Below are positions 32,658-45,480 of a stretch of 64,000 nt of DNA, in pieces (within the stretch, counting starts at the first letter, position 1; each line of letters starts with the position of its first letter). The notes beneath the pieces were generated by a model. The model had not been told where the DNA came from and ran no database searches. It saw only the letters and a list, made by a program, of their open reading frames with translations. The translations under genes were made by a program, and so were the position numbers. The DNA lies in the NCBI GenBank assembly GCA_021234155.1, contig JAJEKV010000057.1, forward strand, positions 7,164,623-7,228,622, in the 5' to 3' direction. This DNA comes from Isoetes taiwanensis (lineage: Eukaryota; Streptophyta; Lycopodiopsida; Isoetales; Isoetaceae).

Positions 32658-35093
32658 TGTTGCCCCTTTTTGGGCAACATGGACCAACATGATACTTAGA
32701 GTTTCAAGATTGGAAGATATTTGTTGAAGTTTGGAAGACATGTGGTTAGCTTTTGAGGTTTCATCTTAAGTTATTTCCTATCACTCATGGGGTAAGAGTT
32801 AGTGCTATTTTGATCCTGCTAGAGTTTGGAAGAAATTTGTCCAAGATTGGAAGACCCTTGGGATCTTGCTTATATAGCCTAATTCTTTCCTTTGAGGAAG
32901 TTTTTCTAAGTTACATTTTTATTTCTTGAAGACCAGGCAAAGGATATAGCAAGTTATACAAGGAGCTACAAAGCATTTTGCTCAAATTCATTTATATGGA
33001 GCTTAATTGAGTTGCACCAATGGTTTAGGAGTCACACTTATGAAGATGGTCACTCGGGAATTGATATTTGCTCTTATATTGGCCTTGAAGTTTGGAAGAT
33101 TTTTTTTAGAAGATTGGAAGACCCTTAGGCCTTGAGCAAAACTATGTTCATCATAAGGTATGATTTGAGCTTTTGAGATAAGATCATGTGCTCTGAGGGG
33201 GTTTCCATCCTTCATCTATTCCACCTTTCCATACCTCACTTCCACCTTTTCATACCCTCTTCCATTACTTCACTACCTATATTTTTATTGGCCTCACCAT
33301 CACTTGTAAATTGCTCTCAAAAGATCATAAAAACCTCAAGAGCAATGGAGTTTGATTTTTACCATCATCTCATCCTTCTAAACCCCACCATAGCTTTTTC
33401 CACCATTTTTCCATTTGTTTTATGATTTTTTTCCACCATTTCCAAGTTTGAAAATCCATTGACCAAGGTCAAAAGGGCCAAAATTTCGAGTATTTCAGTT
33501 TGACACGGAAACCCTCAGATTTGAAGCTTGACCAAAATGAGCTAAATTGGCTTTTTAAAAATCAAAAAAAAAGACCTTGGGAAGCCTCTCAAAATTTATT
33601 TCTTGGGATCGTGCGGAGAAATATAAAAATAAAACCTATTCTAGCCTATATCTACCCTATCACTATTTTCCACCTCGGCTTAAATTCCACCTCAGCCCCC
33701 ATTGGTCCCGTGGCGGCGTGCGGGGCCTCGAACACGGTGGCACAACCCTTACTGCGTGTACGCAAATTCAATAAAGGCGACTCGGACTTTTCAATTTATA
33801 TCCTTATCTTCGGAACTATTTAGGCACGTGGGATATATCGAGCCTTGCAAAAACCCTAAACTTACGGAACACGCTAAATCGGCTGATTGGTGCCCAAATC
33901 GATTGAATCCGCCCTTTTGCTCGATTCATCCTCCTAGACCTTTTCGAAACCCACGGAACTCTCGTGGCACTTGATCTATAGAAACTTGCTCAAATTTGGT
34001 AGGAAATCACTCAATAGAAATTTGGTTTTGGGAAGGGCGATTTTTAATCCAAGAATGCGAGATCATTTTTTTACCCCCTCGGAGATATACCTACGTGATG
34101 CGGGGCGATTTCTATATTCACGATATTCTCTTGATACATTTCTACCTCAAATTACGCTAATCCTGCTTTCGAGATTGAAGATTGATTTGTATTTTGATTG
34201 AAGACAGACTACTGTTGTGGCTTATTTGATATCAAAACTCCTCTTGCTACTCAAATTATCTTATTATTTTCTCTTTTCGATAATTTTTGGGTTTTTGAAG
34301 TTGACAATGCCTTGGGATCTGTTCTCAAGCATTATCACAGGTATTACTTGGCGAGAATTCTAAACTCTGTGATATCTTATGATTTGAATGCATATTCATT
34401 TACTGGACAAATAGTGTTTCCATCTTCTTTTGTTTCAAGTTGTTACTTTTGTCTAAACTAATAGAAACCAGATATTTAAAGTAGAATCCAAATTAAATAG
34501 TCGTGTCCCATTCTTTAAAAGGTTTGAGTATTGCTTATATGTAAAGAAAACAAAGAAAAATAGTTTTTCCATAAGCTGTCATAAAGCTGTGATGTAAATC
34601 GAGACTTTGGCCCATCTCATTAAATATCATAGTGTTTGCTTGTCAAGAAAACCTTATGCACATGATCTAGAGTTTATTTTGAATTTGTTTATACAAATTC
34701 CAACTCAAGATTCATCACCAAACTATATTTGCAAATTTTGGCTCTCTGTTTTGGCATTGACCAATTTTTTCTTGAACTTTGACATAGATTTTCTTGGCCT
34801 TCCTCTATCCAAATCGAGTCGGACTTTCACCGGTAGCTTCCTCCACTTGTCTATAAACCATACCAAAAATCAAAACTCAAAAATCTTAAAGGGTGTGACT
34901 GCTAAACTGATTTTTTGTTCGGCGATTTTTTGCTTGAGGGGATTTGTAGTGATTTTGAGAAATCTAGCATTTCAAATTGAGTTCTTTTGCTTTATATGAT
35001 GAGGATTGATCACCCTAAGTGATCTGGAGGTCTGACCAGGTTTGTTTGCACTTCCTTTGAGGTTAGACTAAAATTCCAGGTTTTAGGCTAACA
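32658..35093 (+). repeat. 5' LTR of the Tat-like element
   Basis: 2436 bp, pairs with 42438-44874. Starts with the inverted repeat TTGCCC..GGGCAA. A candidate PBS starting TGGAAGGTCC lies at 35097; its tRNA was not identified. Confidence 0.93.
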
Positions 35094-35204
35094 TTTTGGA
35101 AGGTCCTACAGAGATTTTTACACGGAAATTGAACTCAATGGCACCAAGGAAGATTTGAGTCTGCTGAACCACGAGGAGACAAATCAACCAGATTTGGTAG
35201 GAGT

Positions 35205-36480
35205 AAGCATGAGTGGCTACCGGATCTACCACTAATGCTACAAATACTCCCAACTTGCCTATTCCTCCACCGGCTCCTCTCTATCGGTCTACAAATATTA
35301 CAAATATTTCCTCTGTGCCCTCTTCTTCACAAATTCATAAACTTTTTGAACGGATCAACACCTTTCGGTCTGTTCCTCCATCAGCACCTTATCATTTTGA
35401 GTTGACTATACTGTTTCCCCCCTTGCTATGATTCTTCCATGAATGCCAACCATTTTCTAAAAACTTTGAAGACTATTATGAAGAACATGGGAGAAAGAAG
35501 GGTTCCAGGTTTGCAGAATTCATCAAATGCATGAAGGGTGATGAGGCCAGATCTTGGCTCGATTTTGAGCTGTCTATAGGTACCAAAGGGGATGAATTGG
35601 AACACAAGTTTCTATCAAGGTTTGGTAAGGCTACTTCACCCCAGGATCTTGTCTTTGAACTCAACTCATTTTCCATTAGACACGGTGAGAGTGTAAAAGC
35701 GGTATGTGGAGAGATTTAATTCTTATTTGCTAGTGTGTAACAGGGAATCGGGTTACTCATCAACATTGCACCTAGTTGCTTCCTTTATCGGAGGTTTGAT
35801 GTCTAGACCTAGGATCTATAGGAAGTTATTAAAATTACAAAAATTTGGTGAGTTGGATTCTATCCATAAAACATTTGTAAAAAATTTGTAGATCTGGCGG
35901 AACTATTAAGCTATCTTTCGATGAAGAGATCGAGAGATCCATTTTATCCTCCTCATCATGGAACTGAACATGATTTACATTTTGCTAATCTTTGCTCCTG
36001 TTTATGCGGTAAAAAAAGAAGAAGAAGTCAAGGCTGAAGAATTGGATCCTCATGTTTCGGAGATGAAATCGAGATCGATAAAAGTGTCCGAGGCACTTTT
36101 GGAAGTTACCAAACAACTTCTTGAATTAAAAAGCAGTAAAGATGCCCCACCTCACGAATGCACAAAGCTGTGGTAAACCTTACCATAGATTTGGCGGTGT
36201 TTTGCAAGGCAATGTCCTAAGTGTCATAGAAGAGGTCACTTTGGTAGAGAATGTCTGTTTGCTCTTTTTGCAAGGAAATAGGTCATGAGGAGAAGTATTG
36301 CGGTGTTAAGGCTTATTTTGAAAAACAAGATAAAGGTAAACAAATGTCAAATATAAGTTTTATTGAGACTTGTGCGGGGAGAACAGGGAAGAGCAAGATG
36401 TTATGGTTGTGCGGAGACCGTGCGAGCTCATCCAAATGCATCTACAGGTTACATTTCCACCTCATAAGGTAACATTTCAA
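35205..36480 (+). pseudogene. gag of the Tat-like element with two zinc knuckles
   Basis: Fragments in shifting frames include FIKCMKGDEARSWLDFEL and ELEHKFLSRFGKATSP (about 35515-35640), a typical gag helix block. Two CCHC knuckles follow: CPKCHRRGHFGREC (36213-36254) and CSFCKEIGHEEKYC (about 36260-36301), in different frames. Confidence 0.8.
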
Positions 36481-36689
36481 TCAGATCCTCGAGAATATAG
36501 CTCCTCCCTCTGCTCAAAGGTATAAGCAGAAAGATTACGAGTTGGATGAATTTGAATTACTTATGAAAAATTCTAAGGTTCTTGTGGATTTATTAACTCT
36601 GCTGAGAATTGCACCATCATACGAGGGGAAAAGTTGATCAAAAGCACTCCGGATATTGAAGAGGTTTTTGCTTGAAACACGCAACAATA

Positions 36690-37150
36690 TTTACGTGGCT
36701 TTGCACGAGCAAAGCCCGAAGATCAGTGCTTTTACTTGTAGTGCTACTATAGGAACTTCCCATCTAGACAAAGTTTTTCTTTGGATGGAGGTTCTTCTCT
36801 TAATGTTATGCCTTATCATGTTATGAAGGCCTTTGGATCTCAAGGTAGAAGATAATACTTCCATTGTTCTAAAATCTTTTTCAAATGCTAAAAGTTGTGC
36901 CTAAGGGAATAGTAAGAAATGTATCTCGTGAATACTGGGGGAATCATTGTCTTTGGCCACATTTGTGGTTGTTGATTTTGAAAATGTTAATCAAGCTAAT
37001 ATCTATGATCTATTATTAGGAAGGAGATGGATGAAAGCAGTGGATGCGGACACTGTATGGTGCGAAGGCACTTGCACCATTTCAATGGAGCAACTTACGT
37101 CAAGCGGCAAAACAAAGCTGATCCATCTGCTAACATTAGGTTCATAGATG
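36690..37150 (+). pseudogene. Aspartic protease, active site altered
   Basis: SLDGGSSLNVMPYHVMKAFG (about 36780) is the protease signature, but the D-S/T-G triad reads D-G-G. Downstream, IYDLLLGRRWMKAV matches the conserved hydrophobic-Gly region. Frameshifts present. Confidence 0.75.
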
Positions 37151-37259
37151 TGGACATACTCTGAGGAAGAAGATTTGGGTGTTTACAATTTAGGCCTGGA
37201 TGCTAGTATACATGAAGAGGTTGTCAACTTTGCTTACATGCATGTTGAATCTCGATCCG

Positions 37260-37640
37260 AAGGCAAAAAAAGCCTATCTACGGTTTGATGGAGGTATGTC
37301 AAAAAGCGGGGATTGCTTCTTCTGCTGCTATTTTGAAGGATCTGATTTTAAGTTGATGACTAAGATAGGGAGAATTCACCCTAATATTTCTTCTAATCGT
37401 GAGAATACAAAGCCCTCATTGCGGGGTTTACAAGAAGCAAGGTGTATGAGTATTTCTCATATTGTTATTTATGGAGACTCACAACTTGTTTGTAGACAAA
37501 TCTTGGGAGAATATCGAACTAAACATCAAGACATGGAGGATCACGAGTGCTCAAGCAGAGAATTATTAACTTTTTTGATCATTGGGAGATTTTACATATT
37601 CCTAGATCTAAAAATTTTGAAAAGTGACTCATTGTCTTGA
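37260..37640 (+). pseudogene. RNase H-like domain located before RT
   Basis: AYLRFDGGMSKSG, then GLQEAR, IVIYGDSQLVCRQILGEYRT and, after a frameshift, DHWEILHIPRSKNFE. This is the D...GDSQLV...(R/K)xKN(x)AD pattern of a second, archaeal-type RNase H as carried by Tat elements. Here it lies between protease and RT, whereas Tat elements usually have it after the standard RNase H. Confidence 0.7.
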
Positions 37641-38039
37641 GAAAAACCCTTATGGAGTATTTGTGCGAAGGAGCTATTCAAGAGGATGTCTTAGATGAAG
37701 AGGAGCTTTCCCAATTCCATCCCATCTTAACTATCAACCTAGCACAAGAGGAATCACTTAAAGAGCTTGAAGTGCATAAAGGAGGTATATCTAGGACCAC
37801 TGCAAATGGGAGACTTATATAATGAAGGTGATCAAGGTAAAATGGTTGAGTTATTTGAGGATTGGGTGGATGTTTTTGCTTGGGAGTATTGAGGCTGAAA
37901 GGGGTTGATAAAAAAATTTGTGAGTTTGAAATTAAGGTTCGAGAAGATGCCAAAACTGTTATTATCGAGAAGTTGAGAAGAATTAATTCTTCACTTTTGG
38001 ATCTTATCAAACAAGAGCTGTTTAAAATGCGAGGGAATC

Positions 38040-38620
38040 GAGGTTTGGTAGTGCCTATTGTGAATCCTTCACGGGTTTCATGCATTGTTCGATATTAAAA
38101 AAATGGTTCTTTGAGAATTTGTGTAGATTATAGAGATCTTAATAAGGCTACTATTAAAGATTGTTATCCCTTGCCTTTTTAGAAGAAATCATTTATGCGA
38201 TGGTGGTAAATCCATGTACTCATTTTTGGGCCGGTTTCTCTGGATTTAATCGGATAAGCATCAAGCGGGGAAGATCAGCCCAAAACATCTTTCATCACTC
38301 CATGGGGAACATTTGCAATGAAAAGGATGCCTTTTGGTTTGATGAATGCCCCTGCTACATTTGAGAGGGTTATGGACATTGTTTTTGCAAGCATGACTCG
38401 AGAACAATTTAGAGTTTTTGGATGATTTATGCTTAGGTGCTTGAAGTAAGTGACCATATTTCAGAACTAACAAGGATATTTATATTGTCTTGGGGCGAGC
38501 TGGAGTTAATCTAAATCCCAAGAAGTGCATCTTTTTATCATCTAAAAGGCCAAGCTGTTAGGCCATGAAGTCTCTGCCGGGGGTCTTCAAGTAGGCTGAA
38601 GAAAAAATCATTGCCTTAAA
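38040..38620 (+). pseudogene. Reverse transcriptase of the Tat-like element
   Basis: RICVDYRDLNKATIKDCYPLP (about 38110-38180), [20 protein letters not shown] (about 38300) and LLGHEVSAGGLQV (about 38560). The catalytic DD region after REQFRVF is destroyed by a stop. Confidence 0.85.
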
Positions 38621-38839
38621 AAAGCTTGAGGGTTCCTAAGACACTTAGAGATGTCAAAGAATTTATGGGGATGACTTCTTTTTGAGAATTTATGTGCCTA
38701 ATTTCTCTCACCATGTTAGTCCTATTTCCAAACTAACGAGTAGGCCATGTTAGTAAAAAGAAAGTAAATACAAAGGCTGTTGTTTGGGTGATGAATGTGA
38801 GAAAGCCTTTGTGCAGATTATAGAAGCTATTTGCCATGC

Positions 38840-39260
38840 CACTCGTTTAAAACTCGGATCTCTCCTTTGCCATTCACAGTCTATATTACTGTTACCAAAA
38901 AAGCTGTTGGAATTGCTATTTTGCAGGAAAAGCACCCCATTGCCTTTGCAAGCAAACAATGGTCTCAAACTGAAGAAAGGTATGCCAAGATTGAAAGAAG
39001 TGCAGCTGCTCTTATTTTTTGATAGAAAAGCAGGGGACATCTTACGCAAAAATCTCGGACCACTTTGTCTACATCTTGTGAGAATCCCATGCCTTTTTTG
39101 TATGGTAAGAAATTGGAAAAACCCAAGCTTCATAGGTGGGCTTGTAGGCTCCAATCTTATGATTTAAAAGTAAAGGTCATCCATGTCTTAAACAACCCGA
39201 GTTTGTATTTACCTGCTGCTTATTTTGAACATGAGGAAGTAGTACAAGAGGAAGAAATGA
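38840..39260 (+). pseudogene. Standard gypsy RNase H
   Basis: Blocks PLPFTVYITVTKKAVGIAIL, HPIAFASKQWSQTEERY and HRWACRLQSYDLKVKVIH in two frames. The first catalytic Asp position is no longer visible. Confidence 0.8.
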
Positions 39261-39464
39261 CCAACCTTGTTGTAAATGGGCAAGACTTTTCAGATAAACA
39301 GGCTCAAGGTTGGCAGCAACCTATTAGAAGATTCCTCCAATATCAAGAGATACCTCCTGAATTTTCTAAAAGCCAAGCTTACAAGTTTAGACTAAAATGT
39401 TTGACTTACTCTTTGGTTGGAGATATTTTGTGCAAGGTAAACAGGGATGGTGTTCTTCTAAGGT

Positions 39465-40500
39465 GTGTTGATGAAGATGAGGCTGCCACGGTACTTCTTT
39501 GAGAATCATAAAGGTGTTTGTGGTGGTCATTTTGCAGCAGACACAACTGCCAAGAAGATATTAAGGTCTGGATATTTCTGGCCTCATCTATTTAGAGATT
39601 GTTATCATGTCATAAAAACTTGTCACCAATGCCAAATATTTGGTAAGAAAATTTTGCATCCTGCCCCTCTTACTGGAATTGTGTCCCCAGGTCCATTTCA
39701 AGTTTGGGGACTAGATTATGTTGGCCCTATAAATCCCCATCTTATTGACATGAATACATTGTTGTAGCCACAGATCTATTTACCAAATGGTCGAAGGAAG
39801 CGGCACCTTTGAGAAAAGCAAATGCATATACCCTTTGCTTGATTTTTACATGAAAACATTTGCTCTAGGTTTGGCATCCCTTTTAAAATTTTGGTGATAG
39901 AGGCTCTACTTTTATTAATGAGGTTATTAATTTTTCGTCTCAAGTCTCAAAATCGGGGCATGTGAAAAGCTCGACCCTATTATCCTCAAGGAAATGGCCA
40001 AAGTGAGTCTACTAACAAAGTGCTTAAGGGTATTTGCGGAAGGCGGTTTGCCAAAACCAAAAGATTGGCATTTGAAATTATATGATGCCCTTTGGGCTCA
40101 TAGAATCTTTGCTAAAAGCTGCTACTAATGCTTCTCCTTTCGGTTTGGTTTATGGAGTTGAAGCAGTTATTCTGTTGAGTTGGAAATTCCCTCATTGAGG
40201 ATGGCACTCAAATTGGACACGGAGTTTCTTGAAGCATTAAAACACAGGTATGAAGTTTTGCTAAAATTGGATGAGGATAGATTTGATGCGAGAAAATCTC
40301 AATCTACTTAAGAAAGCTAGGAGTGCGGCTGACTTTTAAAGGCAGACTCACAAGCTCCAAGATAAATTTTTCTCCATTAGAGCTGGTGCTCAAATGGAAT
40401 CTTTGCAGAATGAAGGTAAGCTATCTAAATTTGAAAATCCTTGGGAAGGTCCTTATCAGATTCTAGGAGGTTTGGCTGCTCATCTTATAGGGTGATTGAT
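39465..40500 (+). pseudogene. Integrase of the Tat-like element
   Basis: HHCC zinc domain intact: H..GGHFAADTTAKKI, YFWPHLFRDC and CHQCQ (39500-39640). The core has VWGLDYVGP (Asp), a destroyed second-Asp region near 39890 and YYPQGNGQSESTNKVL (Glu, about 40000). The C-terminal piece resembles W-x-GPYQI (about 40450). Frameshifts throughout the core. Confidence 0.85.
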
Positions 40501-42437
40501 CTTAATCTGAGGTTTAGATTTGCCAAATCCTATTAACATTCAGCATCTTAAGAGATATTGGCCTCAGCATGCATGCTTGAGCCTATTTGCTTCCACATAA
40601 TTATCTATTTTGGCTTAAATTAGGCTAATTAGTTGAAACTTTAAATTTCTTTTGAATAGATTTGCATATTTGTGGTTATGTTCTTTGGATTTGAATTGGT
40701 TTCTAGTTGTAATTCTTACTTAGGAGTTTGCTAGTGTGGTTGTATTGAAATCTCTTATAACTGTGCCATCAAGATAATTTTTCTTTGAGGTTGACTAATG
40801 TGTATTCTTTTGAAGTAAAGCCATGCTCACCAGATTAGACAAGTTTCAAAAAAAGAAGACCAGAGATTTTTCATTGATCAAAAATAAAAACATTACACAT
40901 GTTACATTTCGGATGAGTCTTTAAAAGGCTAGATCTTTTCATCAAGCCCCAATGCTATCGGTTTGGCTTTGAATGAATGGTAGGTATCTGTTTGAAGGAT
41001 CGACATCGTAGCATCAAAAGACTATTGAACTGGTAAAAAGCTTTTCATGGTGCCAAATACATAGTGTTCTTCATCCCAAAGGTTCTCTTTGAGAAGTTTA
41101 AAATGCATTTCTTTTATCATAAGAAGCATCGAGAGAGCCATAGTTATCGCTAGCATCTGTGAGAGTAAAATAATTGCCTATATCATCAAAGCCGAGCATC
41201 TGTCGACTCATGGTGGTGCTTACATAAGAAGTAGTGTATATGTAGCATCTGTATGCATTCCCTTGAAAAAATTCTGGCCCAAAGAGCCTTTGTGTCCCGA
41301 TATTGTTGAATTTGTTAGTTTTTCACGATAAGTTTTTTGTCCAAGAAAAAGCACACATTGCATGGTGCTCATGGTTCATGTCTTCTTTGAAGAGTTCTTT
41401 TTGAATCGGGGAAGCTTGTGTCAAAATTCTTACCCTCTATTATGCCTTTGTCTCGGATATGCATGTACCTTGAGTAAATTTGGCGTGGAAGAGGTTCTTC
41501 ATTAATTAAGACATTGTCCCATTCTGCATCTGTATTTACTTCTTGCACAGGTCTGATCACTCCATAAGGAATGGGAATACCTGTGGCTGGATCAATCTCA
41601 GGGAACACTCCTAAATTGTTTGGTTCAGCTGTTACATTGTCCCAGATGGGTGTGTGGTAGGAAAAAGGAGCCATGATCGGGGAAAGGAGCTCGAGATTCT
41701 TGAGCTCGAGCGAGAGAAAAAGCTGATTAGGTTTTCGATTCTCGATGGTATGAATTTTTGAAAAATTCAAATGGTTGTATGAGTAAGATTTTGAAAAAAA
41801 AAAAAATTTCCAATGGTTCTATGAGTAAGATTTTTGAATAGTTGAGGTCTAGTTAAATATGGTAGAGATTTGCTATGCTTTAACAAGTTGAGTGTTGTCA
41901 TTTCAGGTCCATCTGCTTACCACTTTCATTTGTCTTGAGTTGGCCTCTTTCCATCTAGCCTTGTTTCCTTGTGCAATCCCAAGAGTGCTAATCCTATATT
42001 GCTATTCACCTTTTATTTGCTTTTCGGGCTAATTTGCTTCTCATTGTCATATATGCGAGGTTCACTTGTTCTAAATTCTCACTTGTCTTAAGTTGACTTG
42101 CCTTCCATTTAGCCTTTGCTCCCTAATGAACTCTCAAGAGTGCTAATCCTATATTGTTATTCATCCTCTAATTAGCACTCATGCTAACTTGGTTATTATT
42201 GTCATATGTAGGTTCATCCACTTTTTCTCCATCTTCACTGTCTTGAGTTGACCTACCCTCCATTTGATCTTCTTCTCCTATCATTCACTTCATCACCCTA
42301 TGCTCTGCCCCATATTTTCCATCACTGCTTGAGTAAATCTACCCCCTCACCACCACTTGATGATATTTGAAGACCCTTGAGTTAGCATTTTTTCCTTTGA
42401 GGTGAGGGGACCAGCCTCATTCTTTCCTTTGAGGAGA
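40501..42437. other. 3' region of the Tat-like element
   Basis: Long non-coding region in the sense direction. It contains the antisense ORF described separately. From 41860 on it has TC-rich text and ends in purine-rich GAGGTGAGGGGA (about 42401) and TTTGAGGAGA just before the 3' LTR, the likely polypurine tract. Confidence 0.6.
41369..41770 (-). CDS. Antisense ORF near the 3' LTR of the Tat-like element, unknown product
   Basis: 133-codon open frame on the minus strand; an internal start MAPFSYHTPIWDN at about 41674 is equally possible. Product hydrophilic, Pro/Asp/Glu-rich, no known motif recognised. Further coding-like minus-strand segments follow to about 40880 (MIKEMHFKLLKENLWDEEHY and SILQTDTYHSFKAKPIALG) with acceptor-like TTTACTCTCACAG near 41160, so the gene may be spliced. 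Antisense ORFs between integrase and 3' LTR are known in Tat-lineage elements. It is open while the sense genes are broken. Confidence 0.45.
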   Translation of the reverse strand: MNFSKIHTIENRKPNQLFLSLELKNLELLSPIMAPFSYHTPIWDNVTAEPNNLGVFPEIDPATGIPIPYGVIRPVQEVNTDAEWDNVLINEEPLPRQIYSRYMHIRDKGIIEGKNFDTSFPDSKRTLQRRHEP

Positions 42438-44874
42438 TGTTGCCCCTTTTTGGGCAACATGGACCAACTTTATGATACTTAGAGTTTCAAGATTGGAAGA
42501 TATTTGTTGAAGTTTGGAAGACATGTGGTTAGCTTTTGAGGTTTCATCTTAAGTTATTTCCTATCACTCATGGGGTAAGAGTTAGTGCTATTTTGATCTG
42601 CTAGAGTTTGGAAGAAATTTGTCCAAGATTGGAAGACCCTTGGGATCTTGCTTATATAGCCTAATTCTTTCCTTTGAGGAAGTTTTTCTAAGTTACATTT
42701 TTTATTTCTTGAAGACCCGGGCAAAGGATATAGCAAGTTATACAAGGAGCTACAAAGCATTTTGCTCAAATTCATTTATATGGAGCTTAATTGAGTTGCA
42801 CCAATGGTTTAGGAGTCACACTTATGAAGATGGTCACTTGGGAATTGATATTTGCTCTTATATTGGCCTTGAAGTTTGGAAGATTTTTTTAGAAGATTGG
42901 AAGACCCTTAGGCCTTGAGCAAAACTATGTTCATCATAAGGTATGATTTGAGCTTTTGAGATAAGATCATGTGCTCTGAGGGGTTTCCATCCTTCATCTA
43001 TTCCACCTTTCCATACCTCACTTCCACCTTTTCATACCCTCTTCCATTACTTCACTACCTATATTTTTATTGGCCTCACCATCACTTGTAAATTGCTCTC
43101 AAAAGATCATAAAAAACCTCAAGAGCAATGGAGTTTGATTTTTACCATCATCTCATCCTTCTAAACCCCACCATAGCTTTTTCCACCATTTTTTCCATTT
43201 GTTTTATGATTTTTTTTTTCCACCATTTCCAAGTTTGAAAATCCATTGACCAAGGTCAAAAGGGCCAAAATTTCGAGTATTTCAGTTTGACACGGAAACC
43301 CTCAGATTTGAAGCTTGACCAAAATGAGCTAAATTGGCTTTTAAAAAATCAAAAAAAGACCTTGGGAAGCCTCTCAAAATTTATTTCTTGGGATCGTGCG
43401 GAGAAAATAAAAAATAAAAACCTATTCTAGCCTATATCTACCCTATCACTATTTTCCACCTCGACTTAAATTCCACCTCAGCCCCCCATTGGTCCCGTGG
43501 CGCCAGGCGGGGCCTCGAACACAGTGGCACAACCCTTCAAGCGTGTACGCCAAATTCAATAAAGGCTGACTCGGACTTTTCAATTTATATCCTTATCTTC
43601 GAACTATTTAGGCTGTGGGATATATCGAGCCTTGCAAAAACCCTAAACTTACGGAACACCTAAATCGGCTGATTGGTGCCCAAATCGATTGAATCCGCCC
43701 TTTTGCTCTCGATTCATCCTCCTAGACCTTTTCGAAACCCCTGGAACTCTCTGTGGCACTTGATCTATAGAAACTTGCTCAAATTTGGCGGAAATCACTC
43801 AACAGAAGCTGGTTTTGGGAAGGGCGATTTTTTAATCAAGAATGCGAGATCATTTTTTTACCCCCTCGGAGATATACCTCGTGATGCAGGCGATTTCTAT
43901 ATTCACGATATTCTCTTGATGCGATTTCTACCTCAAATTACGCTAATCACGCTTTCGAGATTGAAGATTGATTTGTATTTTGATTGAAGGCCAGGCTTCT
44001 GTTGTGGCTTATTTGATATCAAAACTCCCTTGCTACTCAAATTATCTTATTATTTTCTCTTTTCGATAATTTTTGGGTTTTGAAGTTGACAATGCCTTGG
44101 GATCTGTTCTCAAGCATTATCACAGGTATTACTTGGCGAGAATTCTAAACTCTGTGATATCTTATGATTTGAATGCATATTCATTGCACGGACAAATAGT
44201 GTTTCCATCTTCTTTTGTTTCAAGTTGTTACTTTGTCTAAACTAATAGAAACCGGATATTTAAAGTAGAATCCAAATTAAATAGTGGTGTCCCATTCTTT
44301 AAAAGGTTTGAGTATTGCTTATATGTAAAGAAAACAAAGAAAAATAGTTTTTCCATAACTGTCATAAAGCTGTGTGAAATCGAGACTTTGGCCCATCTCA
44401 TTAAATATCATAGTGTTTGCTTGTCAAGAAAACCTTATGCACATGATCTAGAGTTTATTTTGAAGTTTGTTTATACAAATTCCAACTCAAGATTCATCAC
44501 CAAACTATATTTGCAAATTTTGGCTCTCTGTTTTGGCATTGACCAATTTTTCTTGAACTTTGACATAGATTTTCTTGGCCTTCCTCTATCAAATCGAGTC
44601 GGACTTTCACCGATAGCTTCCTCCACTTGTCTATAAACCATACCGAAAATCAAAACTCAAAAATCTTAAAGGGTGTGACTGCTAAACTGATTTTTGTTCT
44701 GACAGTTTTTTTTGCTTCAGGGACTGTAGTGATTTTGAGAAATCTAGCATTTCAAATTGAGTTCTTTTGCTTTATATGATCGAGGATTGATCACCCTAAG
44801 TGATCTGGAGGTCCTGACCAGTTTGTTTGCACTTCCTTTGAGGTTAGACTAAAATTCCAGGTTTTAGGCTAACA
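42438..44874 (+). repeat. 3' LTR of the Tat-like element
   Basis: 2437 bp, pairs with 32658-35093; many 1-2 bp indels between the copies, few larger changes. Confidence 0.93.
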
Positions 44875-45129
44875 ACTCCAGGTGTTGCATTGTTGTCTTC
44901 AGCAGTTGTTCCATTCCATAAAAGAGGGCGATGAAATTACAATTAGTGATTTTGAAGAGATCAAATGCAGAGGCGACGATATAATCTGAAATTCCAGAAG
45001 CCATTAAAATGTTTTTAGTATAATCGGAGAGGATTCCTCGCAAGCTGCCAAGGAAAGATGCGGAATGGAAAATAATTTTGGCATCAGATGCGAAGCCCAT
45101 GGTAAAGCTTAACCAAAGGGCTTATTGGA
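44875..45129. repeat. Middle-repetitive family, copy C end
   Basis: Starts with the ACTCC duplication and matches 53703-53780 for its first part. Confidence 0.75.
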
Positions 45130-45480
45130 AGCATTCTTCAATAAGGCCATTCTTTTGCGCTCCAATGCTTAGAATGTGCATCGACTATATAGAAGGTCCA
45201 AGAAAGACACTATTAATAATAAGTATCCATTTCCCAGAGCGGATGACCTTGATCAGTTACAAGGTGCCAAGGTATTCTCCAAAATAGAGCTGAAGTCGGG
45301 ATACCATTAAATCGGCATAAAAGAGGGGAACATACAATATTTAGAACTCGCTATGAGCGTCATGAGTTTATGTTGATGCCGTTTGGGTTGTGCAACGCAC
45401 CCATGACATTCTTCATGAATGACATATTCAAAGAATTTATGGACAAGGTCGTGATAGTGTCCTAATATACTCAAAATCCA
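45130..45480 (+). pseudogene. Gypsy reverse transcriptase fragment
   Basis: Frame-shifting remains of [56 protein letters not shown] and a trailing VVIVS. It is close to the RT of the H3-bearing element over the same stretch. No LTRs or other domains next to it: an isolated fragment. Confidence 0.8.

Larger units (their letters stand above)
32658..44874 (+). mobile_element. Ty3/gypsy-type LTR retrotransposon (Tat-like), degenerate
   Basis: LTRs 32658-35093 and 42438-44874, nearly equal in length, starting TGTTGCCCC and ending GCTAACA. The target duplication ACTCC flanks it (32653-32657 and 44875-44879); the empty site is at about 53703-53712. Domain order is gag with two CCHC knuckles, protease, an RNase H-like domain, RT, RNase H, integrase, then a long 3' region with an antisense ORF. 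All sense genes carry frameshifts and stops. Confidence 0.93.
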
